From positions 66,073,352 through 66,137,351 of the forward strand of contig JAPFBE010000003.1 of assembly GCA_034336665.1 (NCBI GenBank): a stretch of 64,000 bases of DNA, written 5' to 3'. Position 1 is the stretch's first letter. Every line of letters begins with the position of its first letter. Below, piece by piece: positions 49,801 to 56,280 of the stretch. Made by a program: the position numbers and the translations under genes. Source of the DNA: Luscinia megarhynchos (Eukaryota > Chordata > Aves > Passeriformes > Turdidae). The notes under the pieces were generated by a model. That model was not told the origin of the DNA. It saw only the letters and a program-made list of their open reading frames with translations, and made no database searches.

Positions 49801-50395
49801 CACCTCTGTGGAGCATGAAGAGGCTCCTCTCATGGGAGCTGTGAGAGCCATCGTCATGGACTCCCAGTACTTGATAGAGCCCTGTGGCTCAGGAAAAGCC
49901 AGGCTGACCCACATCTGCAGGATTGACCTAAAGTAAGTGTCCCTCCTGCACAAAGTCATGTCCATTCAGCAGGACAAAACTCTCAAGCTCAGGGAGGGGA
50001 GATGCTGGGAACAGAAAGCATGGTTAGGGTAGCTTTGCTGCTTTGGAGTTTTCCTGCAGTCTTTTCTCCACTCACTGTTAGGACATGATCTTAGAAATAG
50101 AATGTGCTTATTTGATTACTGCAAGGGAGAACTTCAGAATACACTTAAAAAGACAAGTATTTGAATCTCCACCACCACCATGGGCAGTGGGAAGCAGGAA
50201 GCATGGCAAGCACATTTCTGTGGGGCATGTTTCTTGAGTACTTGAGTTTCTCAATAATTCTCTTTTCATTTCTTCAGAGGACATTCCCCAGAGTGGTACA
50301 ACAAAGGCTTTGGACATCTGTGTGCAGCAGAAGTTGCCAGGATCAGAAACTCATTTCAACCTCTGATTGCTGAGGGACCAGAAACAAAAATCTGA
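16803..50395 (+). CDS. STARD13: STARD13 (DLC2), RhoGAP/START protein, 5'-partial, 13 coding exons in window
   Basis: This is a Rho GTPase-activating protein of the DLC family that stimulates GTP hydrolysis by RhoA-type GTPases (Cdc42 is also reported) and acts at focal adhesions and on membranes. Thirteen exons with GT-AG borders (16803-16874, 18895-18976, 25030-25093, 29843-31221, 32647-32820, 34855-35014, 39007-39205, 42331-42538, 43417-43531, 44326-44547, 46466-46683, 49756-49932, 50278-50395) join without frame breaks into 1,061 complete residues and a TGA. Counting the first complete codon as residue 1: SAM about 1-60, serine-rich linker about 72-590, RhoGAP about 608-820 with arginine finger R648 in GLFRKSG and conserved N757 in MTPMN, START about 830-1058. 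The C-terminus GPETKI and the SAM sequence match STARD13 rather than DLC1 or STARD8. Human STARD13 isoform 1 is about 1,113 residues, so roughly 50 N-terminal residues lie upstream of the window. I see no stop, frameshift or missing catalytic residue. Confidence 0.97.
16875..18894 (+). other. STARD13: STARD13 intron between exons A and B
   Basis: This is a 2.0-kb intron with GTAAGT donor and a TTTTACAG acceptor. The stretch at about 17330-17870 is GC-richer than its surroundings and has several short open frames on both strands, but none shows a recognisable domain or codon pattern. I see no repeat family member. Confidence 0.9.
18895..18976 (+). CDS. STARD13: STARD13 coding exon B: SAM domain, central part
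   Basis: The 82-nt exon encodes DSRFPIDIAAVKKDHDFLDK and continues to EPLCR. The acceptor ACAG ends at 18894 and the donor GTAAAT starts at 18977. The first two bases finish the Asp codon opened in exon A, and the exon ends two bases into an Arg codon. The sequence is close to human STARD13 (family knowledge) and differs from the equivalent DLC1 SAM segment. Confidence 0.96.
18977..25029 (+). other. STARD13: STARD13 intron between exons B and C
   Basis: This is a 6.05-kb intron. It is AT-rich and unique in appearance, with no confident coding sequence or RNA gene. A weak CR1-like trace lies near 19940-20000. Short open frames at 19457-19824 and 23451-23717 have no recognisable product. Confidence 0.88.
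25030..25093 (+). CDS. STARD13: STARD13 coding exon C: end of SAM domain and basic tail
   Basis: The 64-nt exon encodes RLNTLNKCASMKLDVNFQRK plus a final Lys. This is the last SAM helix and a basic tail, almost the same as human STARD13. A CTGTAG acceptor ends at 25029 and the donor GTAAGG starts at 25094. The exon ends in phase 0. Confidence 0.96.
25094..29842 (+). other. STARD13: STARD13 intron between exons C and D
   Basis: This 4.75-kb intron separates the SAM exons from the large linker exon. It has an A-rich low-complexity stretch at about 27575-27635. A GC-richer patch at about 28980-29240 has open frames on both strands but no recognisable protein. Otherwise I see nothing. Confidence 0.88.
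27574..27636. repeat. A-rich / (CAAA)n low-complexity tract
   Basis: A run of 13 A is followed by CAAACAAA-type units and another A run. It is a simple repeat inside an intron. Confidence 0.85.
29843..31221 (+). CDS. STARD13: STARD13 coding exon D: large serine-rich linker with focal-adhesion motifs
   Basis: The 1,379-nt exon (about residues 73-531) holds nearly all of the unstructured linker between SAM and RhoGAP. An acidic start (SEDSDEEDLCAISNKWTFQR) leads into Ser-rich tracts. The basic RARAKTFLKRMETLKAK resembles the Akt/PKC-type regulatory stretch of the family. SISIYDNVPGSHLYA-like residues near 30841-30875 (Tyr codon 30848-30850) correspond to the tensin/cten SH2-binding site of DLC1. 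LFPQLDDILQHV near 30917-30952 is an LD-like motif of the type that binds talin or FAK. RRDSGVGASLTR lies near 31173-31210 and is a conserved phosphosite region in DLC proteins. The acceptor CCAG ends at 29842 and the donor is GTAAGG. The middle, about 30070-30200, is the least like human. The exon is more CpG-rich than its surroundings, as expected for coding sequence. Confidence 0.97.
31222..32646 (+). other. STARD13: STARD13 intron between exons D and E
   Basis: This is a 1.4-kb intron with GTAAGG donor and a GCTAAAG acceptor. It carries a 17-nt perfect tandem duplication at 31415-31448. No other element is recognised. Confidence 0.9.
31415..31448 (+). repeat. 17-nt perfect tandem duplication
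   Basis: AATTGGTTTAATAGAGC occurs twice head to tail, about 195 nt after the exon D donor. The copies are identical, which suggests a recent duplication. Confidence 0.9.
32647..32820 (+). CDS. STARD13: STARD13 coding exon E: linker just before RhoGAP
   Basis: The 174-nt exon encodes QLRWHSFQISHRLSRSIASL and continues through LLQKFSLLRLTAIMEKYSMS to NKHGWTW. The RWHSF phosphosite-like core and the amphipathic LLQKFSLLRLTAIMEKY segment are conserved across DLC proteins. It begins with the third base of an Arg codon and ends TG of Trp (phase 2 to phase 2), so its length is a multiple of three. The donor GTGAGT starts at 32821. Confidence 0.96.
32821..34854 (+). other. STARD13: STARD13 intron between exons E and F
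   Basis: This is a 2.0-kb intron with GTGAGT donor and TTTTCAG acceptor. It appears unique and non-coding, and I see no repeat or RNA gene in it. Confidence 0.9.
34855..35014 (+). CDS. STARD13: STARD13 coding exon F: start of RhoGAP domain
   Basis: The 160-nt exon encodes SVPKFMKRMKVPDYKDKNVF, GVPLIVHVQRTGQPLPQSIQ and QALRYLRSNCLDQ. This is the N-terminal part of the RhoGAP fold leading up to the catalytic loop. The acceptor TTCAG ends at 34854, the donor GTAGGA starts at 35015, and the exon ends in phase 0. It is nearly identical to human STARD13. Confidence 0.97.
35015..39006 (+). other. STARD13: STARD13 intron between exons F and G
   Basis: This 4.0-kb intron sits inside the RhoGAP domain. 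It contains a short TA run at about 35769-35786, an A-rich tract at 36665-36690, and an imperfect palindromic old MITE-like element at 38631-38709. The rest shows nothing recognisable. Confidence 0.9.
38631..38709. mobile_element. Old palindromic MITE-like element remnant
   Basis: The left part GGGGCCAGATTCTCAGCTGG and the right part GCTGATTTATATCAGCAGAG form an imperfect inverted repeat (17-nt arms at 38645-38661 and 38690-38706, about 13 matches). It resembles palindromic non-autonomous DNA transposons known from reptiles with ends like GGCCAGATTCTCAGCTGG. The family name is not certain. Confidence 0.5.
39007..39205 (+). CDS. STARD13: STARD13 coding exon G: RhoGAP catalytic arginine-finger exon
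   Basis: The 199-nt exon begins VGLFRKSGVKSRIQALRQMN and runs on through YEDQSAYDVADMVKQFFRDL to ETFLHIYQ. GLFRKSG is the RhoGAP catalytic loop, and its Arg (codon at 39019-39021) is the arginine finger that speeds GTP hydrolysis, so this protein should be catalytically competent. The acceptor TTAG ends at 39006 and the donor GTAAGT-like GTAAG starts at 39206. The exon ends one base into a Tyr codon. Confidence 0.97.
39206..42330 (+). other. STARD13: STARD13 intron between exons G and H
   Basis: This is a 3.1-kb intron. A CpG-rich CR1-like fragment lies at about 42130-42255, close to the acceptor, and the C-rich polypyrimidine tract follows it directly. No other feature is recognised. Confidence 0.9.
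42130..42255 (-). repeat. CR1 LINE fragment with many CpGs
   Basis: The CR1 end region in antisense (AAGGTCGGAAAAGACCTCTG, then CTGCCAGGTCCAGCACTGG and CGTCCCCAAGCACCGCATC) ends about 75 nt before the exon H acceptor. About seven CpGs occur between 42210 and 42245. Confidence 0.75.
42331..42538 (+). CDS. STARD13: STARD13 coding exon H: RhoGAP core with conserved Asn
   Basis: The 208-nt exon encodes YVPKEQRLQAVQAAIMLMAD, ENREVLQTLLCFLSDVTSVE and ENQMTPMNIAVCLAPSLF. The Asn of MTPMN is the conserved RhoGAP residue that contacts the GTPase switch region. The acceptor CCCCAG ends at 42330 and the donor GTATGG starts at 42539. It begins with two bases of a Tyr codon and ends AG of an Arg codon. 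Confidence 0.97.
42539..43416 (+). other. STARD13: STARD13 intron between exons H and I
   Basis: This is a 0.88-kb intron with GTATGG donor and AATTACAG acceptor. Nothing notable is seen inside. Confidence 0.9.
43417..43531 (+). CDS. STARD13: STARD13 coding exon I: end of RhoGAP domain
   Basis: The 115-nt exon encodes VIQKKYATGKPDQKDLSENL and AATQGLAHMIMECNKLFE, the last RhoGAP helices and the link to START. The first base completes an Arg codon and the exon ends in phase 0 at a GTGAGT donor. QKDLSENLAATQGLAHMI is typical of the DLC family. Confidence 0.96.
43532..44325 (+). other. STARD13: STARD13 intron between exons I and J
   Basis: This is a 0.79-kb intron. It holds a perfect 21-nt tandem duplication at 44130-44171. 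From 43909 the frame of exon J stays open through the acceptor by chance, but an in-frame TAG near 43626 would stop any read-through from exon I. Confidence 0.88.
44130..44171 (+). repeat. 21-nt perfect tandem duplication
   Basis: AGACTACTGTGATGTTTCATC (written as a 20+1 unit beginning AGACTACTGTGATGTTTCAT) is present twice head to tail. A partial GTTTCATT precedes it. It lies in the intron 155 nt before exon J. Confidence 0.92.
44326..44547 (+). CDS. STARD13: STARD13 coding exon J: start of START domain
   Basis: The 222-nt exon (74 codons, phase 0 to phase 0) encodes VPHEMITQSRNSYVDAEVHS, continuing to LMQNLQKEAKEKFKGWVTCS and VENAELAYKK. KEKFKGW starts the lipid-transfer (START) fold. The acceptor GCACAG ends at 44325 and the donor GTAATT starts at 44548. 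I chose the acceptor by family homology, because the reading frame is open well upstream of it. Confidence 0.96.
44548..46465 (+). other. STARD13: STARD13 intron between exons J and K
   Basis: This is a 1.9-kb intron with GTAATT donor and CTCCAG acceptor. A purine-rich stretch at about 45190-45690 is GC-richer than the intron average. No gene or named repeat is recognised. Confidence 0.9.
46466..46683 (+). CDS. STARD13: STARD13 coding exon K: START domain
   Basis: The 218-nt exon encodes VGDGNPLRLWKASVEVEAPP and SVVLNRVLRERHLWDEDFLQ, ending in APHPVRDFVILR. These are the central strands of the START cavity. The acceptor is TCCAG and the donor GTAAGC starts at 46684. The sequence matches human STARD13 almost residue for residue in the RHLWDEDF region (family knowledge). 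Confidence 0.97.
46684..49755 (+). other. STARD13: STARD13 intron between exons K and L
   Basis: This 3.1-kb intron contains an extremely AT-rich stretch (about 47780-47860) followed immediately by a CpG-containing, non-repetitive stretch at 47861-48140 that looks like a conserved element. The rest is unremarkable. Confidence 0.9.
47780..47860. repeat. Very AT-rich intronic stretch
   Basis: About 80 nt consist almost entirely of A and T, with overlapping TATATA/TTATAA palindromes, between ordinary intron sequence and a CpG-containing block. Confidence 0.75.
49756..49932 (+). CDS. STARD13: STARD13 coding exon L: START domain
   Basis: The 177-nt exon encodes TWRTDLPKGMCMLVATSVEH and IVMDSQYLIEPCGSGKARLT HICRIDLK. 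The acceptor TGCAG ends at 49755. I place the donor at GTAAGT beginning 49933, so the Lys codon is split AA|A. Reading on instead would hit the TAA inside the donor. The exon is phase 2 to phase 2. Confidence 0.96.
50278..50395 (+). CDS. STARD13: STARD13 last coding segment: C-terminal START helix and stop
   Basis: The segment encodes GHSPEWYNKGFGHLCAAEVA and RIRNSFQPLIAEGPETKI, followed by TGA at 50393-50395. The acceptor TTCTTCAG ends at 50277. The C-terminal helix and GPETKI end are as in human STARD13 and unlike the DLC1 C-terminus. The same exon continues into the 3' UTR. Confidence 0.97.
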
Positions 50396-50703
50396 GGAGC
50401 ATGTGAGCATAAATCAGGTCTGGCAGGGAACAGGTATACTGAAGGCAAAGGTCTTATTTAAGCTGCAGAAATCTGACCAGACCACAGGTCTGTACAAAGC
50501 TGAAAAAGGAATTTTATAGGAAAGTTCTTTTATTCTGGAGACTTCACCTTCCCCCCCTCCCCCATATCCGCTCTGTATTAATTTTGATTATTGAACTAAA
50601 CATTTCTTCAGAGAGCTTTTATTACTTTAAAAACAGATTATTGCCATTACTTGTACGTTATGTAACTCTGTTATTTAAAGGCTTCTAAGAAGCATATTTT
50701 AAT

Positions 50704-50713
50704 TGTAAATAAA
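50704..50713 (+). promoter_or_regulatory. Proximal poly(A)-signal candidate overlapping a Pumilio element
   Basis: TGTAAATA (50704-50711) is a perfect Pumilio response element and overlaps AATAAA at 50708-50713. Use of this signal would give a 3' UTR of only about 330 nt. The downstream sequence is TG/TA-rich. Confidence 0.45.
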
Positions 50714-51718
50714 TAATGTACAGTATGTATATATTTATCTATATTCTATCTATATATATATGTATATGTATAAATTAATTATTTTGTATATAACTCAGTG
50801 CAAATCACTTGCATCAGTTGGACCTTAAGTGGATCTGTCACTTGTTTCTTAGTGTGTCACTGCTACATAAGCTGTGTTTGCTGTTATCACAGGGCTACCA
50901 GGCATAATTCGTGTGATAACAAATGCCTGTTCTCAAATATATTTTGTGTTTGTGTGTGCTATGAGAAGGTACCTAGAAATAGATGTAGGAAGAACTACAG
51001 GAACTAAGGAAGAAGGAGGTTACAGTGCATTTAAAAATAATGAGGAGGGAATCAGTCTCACCAAATAAAATACATGGAGATGCATCTGAGACAGACATTC
51101 TGGAGGCCATTTATGTTCAGCTGCAGAATTGTGACTTTTAGTAGAGGGTGTTGAAACCTTACCTGTTGCCTTAATGACTGGTGTCTGTCAGAAGAGAACC
51201 TCACTGTGTGCAGTGTTCCAGGAAACTGCTCATCCTCAGGCAGCACAAGGTAATGCTGCGTGTCCTGAGATGGCTGAAATCAGACTGGTAACTTATTAAG
51301 CTGTAAATTACTTATTTTTTGTAAGCATTCTGTCTAGGTTCTCAGTGTTTCTGTGTTCTTTCCTTCTCCCATAGAGATGGCTAATCCAAAGCAGGTTTTC
51401 CACATCCAGTGGACACAAAGACATGCAGATGAACACCATGCCTTTTAACATTCTTACTATACAAATAACTGTGCTTTTTTAAAATTTTAAATACATCTTG
51501 GATATTTAAAATATTAATAAATGCTATTCTTGGAAAGATTGCTTTTATAGTAACAGCAAGCATTTTCATCTTATATTGCACTGATCTGTGTGATCCCACC
51601 TCTGGAGGCATTGGTGGGAGCAGGATTAGGACTATGAGGAGTAGGAGCCATTTAAGCCTATTATATAATTTCATTTTCAGGGACCTATTATTTTGCTAAT
51701 GGAAGAATGCTTTAAAAG

Positions 51719-51737
51719 TAATAATAATAATAATAAT
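51719..51737. repeat. (TAA)n microsatellite in 3' UTR
   Basis: Six TAA units in a row lie within the inferred STARD13 3' UTR. Confidence 0.9.
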
Positions 51738-53083
51738 GTGTTGACATTGCCTTTGAGGCAGGGTTCCATTTTGTTTATAACTAACCTACGACCAAAATGT
51801 TATTACATCTATGACTCAATAAGAATGTACAAGCCTGTTAATACTGTTCTTCATTAATCACATTTGTTCACTTAGACCTTATTTATTGCTGCATAAACCA
51901 GTAGAGTCACTCACAGCCAGTGTTTCAGTTCAGTCCTTCCAACAAAATCCAGAAAGATTAGTATGAGGTCAATTAAGCAGGATGCATTTCCTACATGAAG
52001 CTACAGCTTTGTGCCCTGATTCAGTGAATGAGGAAATCTCTTCAAAGCCAGAGCTTTGAGCATTCCCCAGGTGTGGGAGCTGTGCAGTGGACCATGTTTG
52101 GTGGCAGCTACTAGAGCATGACCCCAGGTGCCATCCTGCACACACAGGGGCTGTGCTGGCAGGGGACAGCCCTGTGAGCTGAGGAGGCACCTGTGGGAGC
52201 TCAGGGGGGACAGGGTGACCCACAGTGACCCACAGGCTCCAGTGTGTCCTTGTGAAGGAGCAGGACTCCTAAAAGTCACTGTCATCTTTCCCATGAGCTG
52301 TGTCACTCATGTTTGGTTGTGCAAAGGATCAGGGATATTGGCTGCCTGGGAGCTCCTGCCTCACGTCCATGGCCAACAGTAGTTGCAATGCGCAATTATC
52401 CCGAGCTTTAAGTCCTGTAGACAGGGGAGCACTCATAGGGCTGTTATGTGGCTGTAGTGGGGTCTGGCAGTCACCTGCTGCCTGCAGGGCACCAGCACTG
52501 CCCAGGCTCAGCCTTCCCAGGAGCAAACAGTGCCTCCCCAGCTGGGAATGCCATTCCAGACAGCAGCACCTCCTCCCAAACGCCCGTGGCCATGGCAGCA
52601 GATTTCATGCCGGCTGTTTTCCAAAACATGAGCAATTAGAGTACTTCTGCTACATTAGTTTACATAAATAAATACAGCAGTGCCTCAGCATTAACAGGCA
52701 CAGAATTTCTAGCCCTGGGAATGGCAGTGTCTGGCAAGAAATAATGTCTTAAGGAAAAGAAGGGAAAGCCTGGACAGTGGTTTTATCCTGTCTCACAAGT
52801 CATTGCTCAGCTGGAAGAGGCCCTGTGCCCCTGCCACCCTTAGCAAGGCAGGGTTGTTTTCCTGCCCTTGCAGAAGCTCTGTCCTGAGCTTTTGGCATCT
52901 CCAAGCCATGTATTGTTGAAATGAGATTTCTTCAAAATGCACATTATGCCATGTCTACCATTCAGCTACCACAGTATTTTGTATTGTTACATGCTACATT
53001 ATGATAATTGCATTTTTAAATGTTATACTCATATCAATACCTCATATTTTTACCTCATCTGTTGGTATCAGTCATTAGTTGTA

Positions 53084-53109
53084 AATAAATAATTTCAGAG
53101 TTGAATAAA
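53084..53109 (+). promoter_or_regulatory. Distal poly(A) signals of STARD13
   Basis: Two AATAAA hexamers lie at 53084-53089 and 53104-53109, 20 nt apart. They are followed by a CA-containing stretch and then a T-rich stretch from 53131. This is the best-formed polyadenylation region after the stop codon. A third AATAAA at 53164-53169 is an alternative. Confidence 0.6.
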
Positions 53110-53542
53110 TTTGCATACACTAAAGAATCATGTTTCTTTGTCCTCTTTTTCATCCATTGGCTCAATAAATGCTGCATTTAAGCCCTTGATTTCTTTATTG
53201 CAACCTGCTATACACTAACTGTTCTGGTGTGGGACTTCAGTAATGACTGCAGGCTCAAAATTATATTGTTGTCCATTATACTTATGCATACATGAGCTTC
53301 ATAGCAAAGATTATGTTTTCCAAATTCAGCCATGTTTCTGGATCTATGTTCTTGTCAATAATTTAGGTCTAAGTTCACAGGAGTGACTGGAGCTGGGAGG
53401 ATGAGTGCTGGGTTCACATCATCAGGCATCAGCCATCTCAAATCCATTGCAAAAGAGTGAAAGGTGCAGTGGCATGACAGTGATTTCTGTGGTTTGTCTT
53501 ACACATTCTACAGATGGATGAAATGTTCCTTTGGATGGGTGC

Positions 53543-54044
53543 TGTGGTATAACCCCAGCTGGCAAATAAGAACCACTCTCTATCACACCACCTGGATTAT
53601 TGTATTATTATTTGTAATAATTATTGTTATTATTGCTATTATTAACAACAACAACAACAACAACGAGGGGATAAAAAAAGAGAAGAATTAAATGCAAGAA
53701 ACTCAAATTATGCACAAAGCAGTTGCTCACCACCCAGTAACCAATGCCCAGCCCATCTCTGAACAGCAATTGTCCCCCCCTAGCAAATTCCCCCAGTTTA
53801 TGTACTGGTCATGATGCTGAGCATGGAATATCAGGTCAGCTGTCCTGGCCATGCTCCCTCCCAGCTTCTTGTGCAGCTCCTCACTGGCAGAGCATGGGAA
53901 ACTGAAAAGTCCTTGATTTAGGGTGAGAACTACTTAACAGTCACAAAACATCACTGTGTTACCAACATTATTCCCATACTGAATCCAAACTCAGCACTAT
54001 ACCAGCTTTTGAAAGAAAATTAACTCTATTGCAGCTGTAAGCAG
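53543..54044. mobile_element. Degenerate solo LTR of an avian endogenous retrovirus
   Basis: It begins TGTGGTATAACCCCAGCTGG. It contains CATGATGCTGAGCATGGAAT, GGTCAGCTGTCCTGGCC and CTTCTTGTGCAGCTCC blocks, and ends near AAATTAACTCTATTGCAGC. These blocks and their order match LTRs common in passerine genomes. No gag, pol or env sequence flanks it, so it is a solo LTR. It is old and interrupted by a microsatellite at 53597-53664. Orientation is not assigned. Confidence 0.8.
53597..53664. repeat. (ATT)n-like then (CAA)n microsatellite inside the LTR
   Basis: ATTATT/TTGTAATAATT-type units are followed by seven uninterrupted CAA units (53645-53664). It replaces the sequence expected in the early part of the LTR. 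Confidence 0.88.
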
Positions 54045-56255
54045 GTCATGTCCCTATATCCCTCCAACTCTCTCTTGACTTACTAAAAGAAGCAGAGTCT
54101 CAGAAAACAGGGTGCTAAGCAGAGTCAGCTACGAGACACCATCTAGGAGGGGATAAGCCTTTATGTCCCACCATTCAGAGAAAGATATGTATAAAATTTT
54201 GGATTGAAAGGGAACTTTTTTCCAGTTGTCTGCCATGGCAGAGATGGTCAGCTGTGTAAGTCCATCCTTTGTTGCAAAAAAAACCACTGTATGTCATTCC
54301 TGTTTCTCCCTCCCTCCCACCCACCTGCAGCAATGTCAGGGCAGTGAGGCTGTCTTAGCCCTAACAGCACAGACTTTATAGTGTTGAATTCTTGGGAGCC
54401 CATCCTCTCTACAACACCTTGCAGGAGTCACCAGCAGAGCAATCCCTCTGCTTGATGCATTTACACTGCAGAATCAGCGTGACCCTCAGAGGATTTTGGC
54501 AGGCCTAAGAGGTGTTGCTCTCCAAAGTAGCTGGTAGTCATTAGACAAAAGCACAAGCTGAGCAGCCTGAGATGACTCTGAAAATATTGGAATAAATACC
54601 CAGAAGATTGTTGGGGCCTGCAAATCACATATAAGAGGATGAAAACATGTACTGCTGCTCCAGCTCAGTCGTGATATGAAAATGCTGGGGAGTGAACGCA
54701 GACCTTGCCAAACAAAAAGCAGCATGACCCACTCACAATCCCATGGGAATTCTGCATGATCATGTCATGGAATCCCTGCCAGATGTGTGTCAGCCACAGC
54801 TGCACATGGGGTTCATTTGGATGGGTACTAGACCAGGCAGATTGTTGTTACAATGCAGTTACACATAGGGTGTGACAGGACCAGGAATACAAGGCATCAA
54901 GCCATAGATTTGTAACAAGGTAGGTGTTTGGATTTTCCTAAAATATACATTTTAAATGGTGACCCTCAATATCCTGGGCCACTCAGCAATGGAATGTAGA
55001 AAGCCAGCAAGTCCCCCAGAGTCACAATGGATGCAGAGGAGAGCCCACTTTGTAACTGCAGACTGCCCTGCTCCATTGTGCAAGACTCTGCTCAGCAAAC
55101 ACAAGGACGTGTGGAACTCAAGGGCAAAGGCAGGACAGAGCAGTGGGTCTGGGTTAATGAGTAAACGACAGAGAAAATGTCACAACACTGCAGAGAACTG
55201 TTTGCCTCTCCTACATAGGCTGATGTTGGGGAGGTCTCACACACTTGAGATCCCCTCCCTAACCCACAGCAGGTCCCAGACACCAGAGCTTCTACGCCTC
55301 TGATGAAGGTCAGCATCTCTTGCAGAAAAAGTAACCTGGACACTTAGCTCCTTCCACCCCTTCAACTCTGAAACAAGGATTCCATCCCAATACCTTAGTA
55401 CTGACCTCCCATAGGTAGTTATTTTCCACTGCCTGAGCCCAGTCCTTGAGCCCAGATGTCCTCTGCTCCACTCAGTCCCTGCATGCCTGCCTGCAGGCTG
55501 GGCTCCACACTGCACCTGCTCAGGAGGACAGAGCCTTTAGGGCAGGGTGACCATGGCCAGGTGCTCAGTGGTCCCATCTCCAGCTGCAACGGGGAGTCAG
55601 GCATGGCCAGGGCTTGAGTACAGAGTGTCCTGTGTCTCACAATAGGGACAAAACTCCAGGGCGAGGAGACATCACTTCTGCTTCTCTTCAGGAAGGCCAG
55701 AGCACTAAAATAGCCATAAGCCTCAATCCTGTTGCAATGACAAGTTGGGGCTTTTGATTCTCTTCCAGGTATGAGAATCCTGCGAGATGGAGTGGCTAAA
55801 GGCAGCAAACTGCTCTCTGCCCTTGAGCAGAGACTCAAACTGCAGTGTGCAGGTCCTCAGCAGTTTGCAGGGGGACAGGATGAGCTCCTGGCTGTGCTGG
55901 TGCTTCAACAGGAGAATACCTGGTTCTGCCCCAAGAGCAGCTGCATGGAGCTTTGCTAGCAGCCAGCTACAGGATTATAGCTGATTTCTTAATCAAAATG
56001 CTCAATTCTGCAAAAGACACAAGGGAAACTCAGCCTAAAACTACAGATTTTGCTCTATCTCCTGCTCACAGCAGCACTGAGATAGACACATGGCCACAAA
56101 CAGAGCCAGCATTTACTGCAGTGGGGATTTGCAACAGCTTGAGATTTATGGGAGCAAATTAGCTGCAGGGCCATCTGTCCTTCCCCAGACCACTGGCCTG
56201 CTCCTTGCTGGAATGGCTGCTGCTCCTTGAGAGGATATGTATCAAATTACTTACT

Positions 56256-56280
56256 CTTTTTTTTTATTTTTTTTTTTTTT
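56256..56280. repeat. Poly(T) tract
   Basis: A 25-nt T run is interrupted by one A and followed by AATTAAATAAA. In antisense it could be a retroposed poly(A) tail, but no source gene is recognised. Confidence 0.85.

Larger units (their letters stand above)
50396..53130 (+). other. STARD13: STARD13 3' UTR (inferred end near 53130)
   Basis: The sequence after the stop is non-coding, AT-rich, and has several AATAAA hexamers. The distal group at 53084-53109 is followed by a T-rich stretch from about 53131, which fits a main cleavage site near 53125-53130. A further AATAAA lies at 53164-53169. A (TAA)n run lies at 51719-51737. The part at about 52030-52620 is GC-richer. The exact end is inferred, not seen. 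Confidence 0.6.

Noticed and set aside
16803..50395. Assignment to DLC1 or STARD8 instead of STARD13
   Set aside because: The SAM segment, the linker motifs and the C-terminal GPETKI match STARD13. DLC1 has a different SAM core and C-terminus.
55237..55838. Overlapping minus-strand open frames in the intergenic region
   Set aside because: Composition fits GC-richer non-coding DNA. There are no splice sites or domains that support a gene.
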